From contig CM064427.1 of assembly GCA_032690845.1 (NCBI GenBank), positions 7,203,501 to 7,267,500 on the forward strand: a stretch of 64,000 nt of DNA, in the 5' to 3' direction. Below, piece after piece: positions 59,232 through 64,000 of this stretch. The translations under genes and the position numbers were made by a program. The notes below the pieces were generated by a model. That model made no database searches and was not told the DNA's origin. It saw nothing but the letters and a program-made list of their open reading frames with translations. Position 1 is the first letter of the stretch. Every line of letters starts with the position of its first letter. This stretch comes from Eleusine coracana subsp. coracana. Taxonomy: Eukaryota; Streptophyta; Magnoliopsida; Poales; Poaceae.

Positions 59232-60366
59232 ATGGAGGCCAAACAAGAAGATAGGTACGCTCATGCTCTTGCATGTCCTTCACATATAGTCAGCCGTGTT
59301 CTTGGCTGTATAGAATTTCAGTGTGGCTTTTCTACAGTAAGATGAGAAACTTCTTCTTTGTCAAACTAATCTAAGAGTGCTCCTTTTACTTCCCTCTTCT
59401 TTTGCATGTACCAGCTTGTGGCCTTATTGGACAAACGCTTGGTCAGATAGCTACCTGCTTGAAGAGGAAGCGCTCCTGTCCAATCTCTCCTTCCAAAATT
59501 TGCATTTCCAACCATCCTGTTCTGCCATTACGCCAATCAACGTTTTGCAAGGTATATGCATCGGTTCTTTTCTTTCCGGAATTTGGATTCATAAAAGAAA
59601 AGAACAGTCCTTTCCGGAACTTGTAGAGGTAAATGCATTGTTCTTTATGGTACAGACGATCTCGGCAATATCTTCGAGGATGATGTCCTGAGGCATTGGG
59701 ATGAGATGGAGCAATCTGACAACAAGATAGAGGAAGGCCAGAACAACGGGTTGCCACTGCTGTGTTACAGAGACAACGACAAAGAAGCAGTGGCCTCCAA
59801 GGTCACCAGAGCAGAACGCATCGAGATGGAGGAGAAGGCCCTGACGTTCGAGCTCGTGTCGCAGTACTTCTACATGCCAATCACACAGGCGGCGCGGGAA
59901 CTGGACGTCGGGCTCACCCTCCTGAAGAAGAGGTGCAGAGAGTTGGGCATCCCAAGGTGGCCGCACCGCAAGATGAAGAGCCTTCAGACTCTCATCAACA
60001 ATGTCCAGGTTTGCTCTGCCTCCTCTGTTTTGTCTTCTTGAAACCACTCTGCATCAAGTAGTGTAGTAGCTGTTTGCGGTTTTCTTTATACGCCATATGT
60101 ACATTACTACTAGTACTTATTTGTGTGTGATCGTTTGCTGTGCGGTGCAGGTCCTGCAGGAGGCGGGCAAAGCTACCGGGGAGGAGCAGCTGAGGGCGCT
60201 GGTGGAGATGCTCCAACAAGAGAAGCAGCTCCTGGAGCAGAGACCGTATGTTCAGCTCGAGGAGAAGACGAAGAAGCTCAGGCAGGCCTGCTTCAAGGCC
60301 AATTACAAGAAGAGACGGCTTTTGGCTCTTGAAGCCGGCCAGGCACCAAGAGTCCAGAAGTACTGA
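59232..60366 (+). CDS. RWP-RK domain transcription factor (RKD type), 4 exons
   Basis: Small nuclear transcription factor of the RKD branch of the NIN-like/RWP-RK family, whose characterised members act in egg-cell and gametophyte identity. Exons are 59232-59254, 59415-59551, 59656-60008 and 60151-60366. All introns are GT-AG, phases match, and the product is 242 residues. Exon 1 gives MEAKQED; exon 2 gives SLWPYWTNAWSDSYLLEEEALL, an acidic/aromatic N-terminus. Exon 3 holds the RWP-RK domain (LTFELVSQYFYMPITQAARE, LLKKRCRELGIPRWPHRK, signature at about residues 154-159). Exon 4 is a Leu/Glu-rich coiled coil (LRALVEMLQQEKQLLEQ). There is no PB1 domain, which separates it from NLP proteins. Its 3' end faces FTSH6, with 260 bp between the stop codons. 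Exons 1 and 2 are inferred from splice phase. Confidence 0.87.
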
Positions 60367-60626
60367 ACAGTTCAAGCAACTGATATGACTGCAAGTTCAT
60401 CTTGCAAGCGTTTATCACGGGCATTCAGCTTTAACTTTTTTATGCCGGATTTAGAATTACTACTAGTAGTACTAGTGACGATTTGAAAGAACGGGTACTC
60501 GACTTGAAAAAGAACCTTCTTATATCAACTATCAAGAAGAGTCTTATACTTACATTGCATATTTACATTCCGTTATGCTATTGCTATCTTTCTACACAAT
60601 ATACTCTTCTTTACATAGTACAAAAT

Positions 60627-62799
60627 TCAAGCAGTGATCAGCTCTGTCCGCGCCGCCGTGTCCCTCTGCTCCTTGCCAATATCAACATACTCCGACAAGA
60701 TGGCCCTGAACTCGTCGCCCGTGAGCGTCTCCTTCTCCATGAGCACGTCCACGAGCTGATCCATCGCCGCCCGGTTCCTCCGCACATGCTCCTTGGCCAC
60801 CTCGAACGCCCGGTCGACGATGTGCTTGACGGCCCTGTCGATGTCGGCGGCGAGCTTCTCGGACATGCTGTTCCGCGCCAGCATCCGCATGACGACGTCC
60901 CCGCTCTGCGTCGCGGGCTCCGTGAGCGCCCACGGCCCGATCTCCGACATCCCGTACGTGGTGACCATCTGCCGCGCCGCCTGCGTCACCTGCTGCAGGT
61001 CCCCCGCCGCGCCCGTCGTCGCCTCGGGTTCCCCGAAGACCACCTCCTCCGCGGCGCGCCCGCCTAGCCCGCCCACGATGCGCGCGAAGATCTGCTGCTT
61101 GGATACCAGCGTCGGGTCGTCGCCCGGGAGGAACCACGTCAGCCCGCGCGCCTGGCCCCGCGGGATCAGCGTCACCTTCTGCACCGCGTCGTGACCCGGC
61201 GTCAGCGTCCTGCATCATACGAATTGTATTACCATCCCTTTGCTTGAAAATTGAAATGATCCAACATTGATTAGTCTGAATTAGGAGCTAGAGATGTAGT
61301 ACTTACGCGCAGAGGGCGTGGCCGATCTCGTGGTACGCGACGAGCAGCTTGGTCTTCCCGTCGGTCATGCTGGTACCCTCGAGCCCAGCGACGATGCGGT
61401 CAATGGAGTCGTCGATCTCCTTCACGGTAATCCTGTTCTTGCCACGTCGCCCAGCGAGGATAGCAGCCTCGTTCATGAGATTCGCAAGGTCGGCTCCACT
61501 AAACCCAGGCGTGCGCATGGCCACCACGTTGAGCGACACGTCCGGGTCCAGCTTCTTGTTACCGCAGTGCACCTTCAAGATCTCCTCCCGGCCCCGCACG
61601 TCAGGCAACCCGACGCTGACCTGCCGGTCGAACCGGCCGGGCCGGAGCAGCGCGGAGTCGAGCACGTCGGGCCGGTTGGTGGCGGCGATGACGATGACGC
61701 CGCTGTCCCCCGCGAAGCCGTCCATCTCCGTGAGCAGCTGGTTGAGCGTCTGCTCCCGCTCGTCGTTCCCGCCGCCGATGCCCGCGCCGCGCATCCGCCC
61801 CACGGCGTCGATCTCGTCGATGAAGACGAGGCACGGCGCGTTGGCCTTGGCCTTGGCGAAGAGGTCGCGCACGCGGGACGCGCCCACGCCCACGAACATC
61901 TCGATGAACTCCGACCCGGACAGCGAGAAGAAGGGCACGCCGGCCTCCCCCGCGATCGCCTTCGCCAGCAGCGTCTTCCCCGTCCCGGGCGGGCCGACCA
62001 GCAGCACGCCCTTGGGGATCCGCGCGCCGATGGACGTGAACTTCTCGGGGGACTTGAGGAACTGCACGATCTCCTGGAAGTCCTGCTTCGCCTCGTCCAC
62101 GCCGGCCACGTCGTCGAAGGTGATCCCCGTGTTGGGCTCCATCTGGAACTTGGCCTTGGACTTGCCCAGCCCGAAGGGCAGGTTAGGCCCGCCGCCCGCG
62201 CCGGGGTTGTTCATCATCGTGGACCGGAGGAACAGCGACGCGAGGAGCAGGAGCGGGAACCCGAAGTTGAGGAGGAAGTCGAGGAGCATCAGACCCATGT
62301 TGGGTTCCACGGGGTGGGCCGCGAAGTCCACGCCCTTGTCGCGGAGCTTCCGCACCAGCTCGGCGGGCATCCCCGGCAGCTGCACCTTCACGCGGTGCAC
62401 CCTGGACAGACCCGGGTCGTCCAGCTCGACCACGGCCACCGTGCCGTTCTCGAAGAAATCGACTTTCTTGACAGCGCCGGCGTTGAGGTAGTCCAGGAAC
62501 CGCGAGTAGGACATGCGGTTCGAGGTCACCTCGTCCGGCGCCACGGTTGGCGGCGCGGCCGTCTCGGCCCGTGCCCGGGTTGGTTTGGTTGCCGCGACGA
62601 GGCCCAGTCCGAGACCGAGCCCCACGGACTGGAGCAGCTTCCTCCTGCTGCTGATGGCCCCCGCGGATGCGTCCGACAACGACGAAGGAGGCGTGACCTT
62701 GGCTGTGGAAGGAGTCGACCGCTTCTGCTTGGACACGTCCTGCGCCCGGCAGATCGGCAGGCGGCTCGTCGTGGTCAGCGACATGGCCGTCGGCGACAT
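60627..62799 (-). CDS. FTSH6: ATP-dependent zinc metalloprotease FTSH6, chloroplast, 2 exons
   Basis: Thylakoid AAA+ metalloprotease; FTSH6 is linked to turnover of light-harvesting proteins and to heat-stress memory of plastid HSP21. Exons are 62799-61307 and 61209-60627 on the minus strand, with a GT-AG intron, giving 691 residues. A Ser/Thr-rich transit peptide is followed by SSRRKLLQS and a GLGLGLGL stretch, a thylakoid-transfer type signal. A membrane segment lies near residues 160-185 (LLDFLLNFGFPLLLLASLFL). The AAA module has Walker A GPPGTGKT (269-276), Walker B CLVFIDEIDAVG and SRH ATNRPDVLDSALLRPGRFDR. The zinc site is HEIGH (490-494). The closest match from memory is rice FTSH6, including the start MSPTAMSLTT and end ELITA. 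The codon three positions upstream of the ATG is TTG, so 62799 is the start. It appears intact. Confidence 0.95.
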
Positions 62800-62968
62800 T
62801 ATTGGCAACTAGTATTACCGTAGCTACCTAGACTGCTCTGCTGCTTGTGTGTAAGCTACCAGTACTGACTACTGTGTCTGTGCGAGCAATGCGGATTGCA
62901 GCGTGGTGTGTTCGTGTCGTTCTGGTCCTTGTTGGTGTTTCGGAGGGAACGGATGGGGAGGGCCCTGG

Positions 62969-62976
62969 TTTAAATA
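62969..62976 (-). promoter_or_regulatory. TATA-like box of FTSH6
   Basis: On the minus strand the sequence is TATTTAAA, about 170 bp upstream of the start codon. A CACGTC/GACGTGG element (about 62981-62988) lies just upstream on that strand and resembles an ABRE or G-box core; its function is inferred only. Confidence 0.5.
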
Positions 62977-63099
62977 GCTTCCACGTCACGGTGATGTGCA
63001 CAGTAGCAGAGTTCAATCAGATATTGAGCGCCACAAGTCGATTTTCGCTCTTGCGCTACGCAAAAAAGAAATCAGAAACAAGTTTGAAATAGTTTCACG

Positions 63100-64000
63100 G
63101 GATTCTCCGGTAGTTTCGTGAGTTGGTCACCTTGTCCTGTTCCGCTTCTCGTAGCGTCTGGAAGGCCGCCCGGGTTAACCCATCGCGCGCTGAGCCGACG
63201 GATAATTCCGGTGCCCGGGGAAATCCAGGCAGCCAATTGTGTGGCTCGCGACCGCCATCGGGGCGTCTCCAGGGTCAAGTGGCGCGCTGTAGCAAACTCG
63301 AGTTGCGTCCGGTGCTCGTCGCACACGGCCGCACACTTGGGATCGCCGCGCCCATGCGTTACTGCGCCGGGGCACGCGGCTGCTGAACACGAGCAGCAGC
63401 GTCCGGTGCGCCACGTACTTGTCCACCTTCCCAGCGCGCGGCCTCGCGTCGCTAGCGCACGTGTACAAGTTCTCTGGTTCCGCGTGAACACGGTTTTCTA
63501 CGTGCTCGGTTAGCTGTTTCTGTTTTAACCTCGGAATTTCAGAGGATAGAATTTCCTGGAATGGGTTTTAAAATAAGCACTCCCGTTCTCCAAGCTCCGG
63601 CCCATTCCAAGCTTATTTTCGACCGAGGCCCATTACAATTTCGACCTAGGCGGCCTGAAAAAAGATATAGGCCTTCAGCCCACAGGCCCATACCGGCCGG
63701 CGAGCTTTTATCTGACCCATGAGCAGAAAGTTGAATGGGAACTGAATGATCTCAGTCTCAGAGGTCGGAAACGAAGTCCAAAATATTTTTCAGAAAATCT
63801 AGTAGAAATTTTCTGCTAAAAAAACTTTTTCAATTTTCACAGCCTGTGTTTTAGAAAATGGAAGAGTCACAGCCTGTGTATCTTCAAGCTGAGCTTGTGA
63901 CACAAAAGGTTCTTGTTTCTAACTAAAAACCATCCCTCCTGCAGCCCACGCCCCACGGTAAATTCAAGCATGAAGAAACAACAGTGTGTCCACACTCGCA
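63100..64000. other. Intergenic upstream of FTSH6
   Basis: A GC-rich patch at 63120-63500 is open in several frames on both strands (for example 63118-63513 plus, 63175-63468 minus) but shows no recognisable domain. It may be the edge of a gene or a captured fragment. The remainder is AT-rich and featureless. Confidence 0.35.

Noticed and set aside
61318..62823. A 501-codon plus-strand frame opposite FTSH6 exon 1
   Set aside because: It is the antisense shadow of a GC-rich exon; the minus strand encodes clear Walker A, Walker B, SRH and HEXXH motifs.
1..64000. CRISPR arrays, phage defence islands or bacterial operons
   Set aside because: The window is plant nuclear DNA; no short regularly spaced repeats with unique spacers or prokaryotic gene clusters were seen.

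Overview
This is nuclear DNA from a grass, most likely a panicoid such as a Sorghum, Setaria, Panicum or Saccharum relative. The evidence is GC-rich monocot exons split by GT-AG introns, Stowaway, Mutator-like, hAT, Copia and LINE repeats typical of grasses, and genes whose closest relatives I recognise are from rice and maize. There are no bacterial-style operons, rRNA genes, CRISPR arrays or free-standing tRNA genes.

Genes in order: (1) a five-exon NIP2-type aquaporin, the silicon channel NIP2;2/Lsi6, at 822-4142 (-). (2) A three-member tandem cluster of vacuolar AVT1-type amino acid transporters: copy A at 28001-29574 (+), broken by two compensating indels; copy B around 35800-41525 (+), a deleted relic split by a Copia element; and copy C at 44197-45646 (+), which looks intact. 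(3) An E-class PPR protein related to mitochondrial editing factor MEF9 at 56341-58384 (+), with one frameshift in a T8 run. (4) A four-exon RWP-RK (RKD-type) transcription factor at 59232-60366 (+). (5) Chloroplast FTSH6 at 60627-62799 (-), convergent with the RWP-RK gene. From memory, rice chromosome 6 also carries NIP2;2, amino acid transporters and FTSH6 close together, so the genic backbone appears to be a conserved block expanded by transposons.

The rest is a dense transposon landscape, much of it dated by intact target-site duplications (TSDs). A MULE (13996-20144) carries a nested, decayed Copia (14793-19692). It lies between two diverged copies of a 2-3 kb block (about 11790-13965 and 20495-23430). 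The second block copy has its own hAT-like insertion and a tRNA-derived SINE. A young Copia (35930-41177, minus strand) has 440-bp LTRs and one continuous gag-pol frame with a single TAG in the gag zinc knuckle. Two related hAT elements lie in opposite orientation (31619-34749 and 49381-52539), and both have inactivated transposases. MULE-type elements with 9-bp TSDs occur at 5254-5750, 41723-42274, 48577-49367 and 55248-56177; the last two have GC-rich interiors like Pack-MULEs. Two 5'-truncated LINEs, a 1.77-kb non-coding non-LTR element in the 3' flank of AVT copy C, and a Stowaway MITE complete the set.

I found no clearly new biochemical system. The most informative features are the decay series of the AVT cluster, the nested and overlapping insertion sites, the Copia with its lone stop, and the paired hAT elements.
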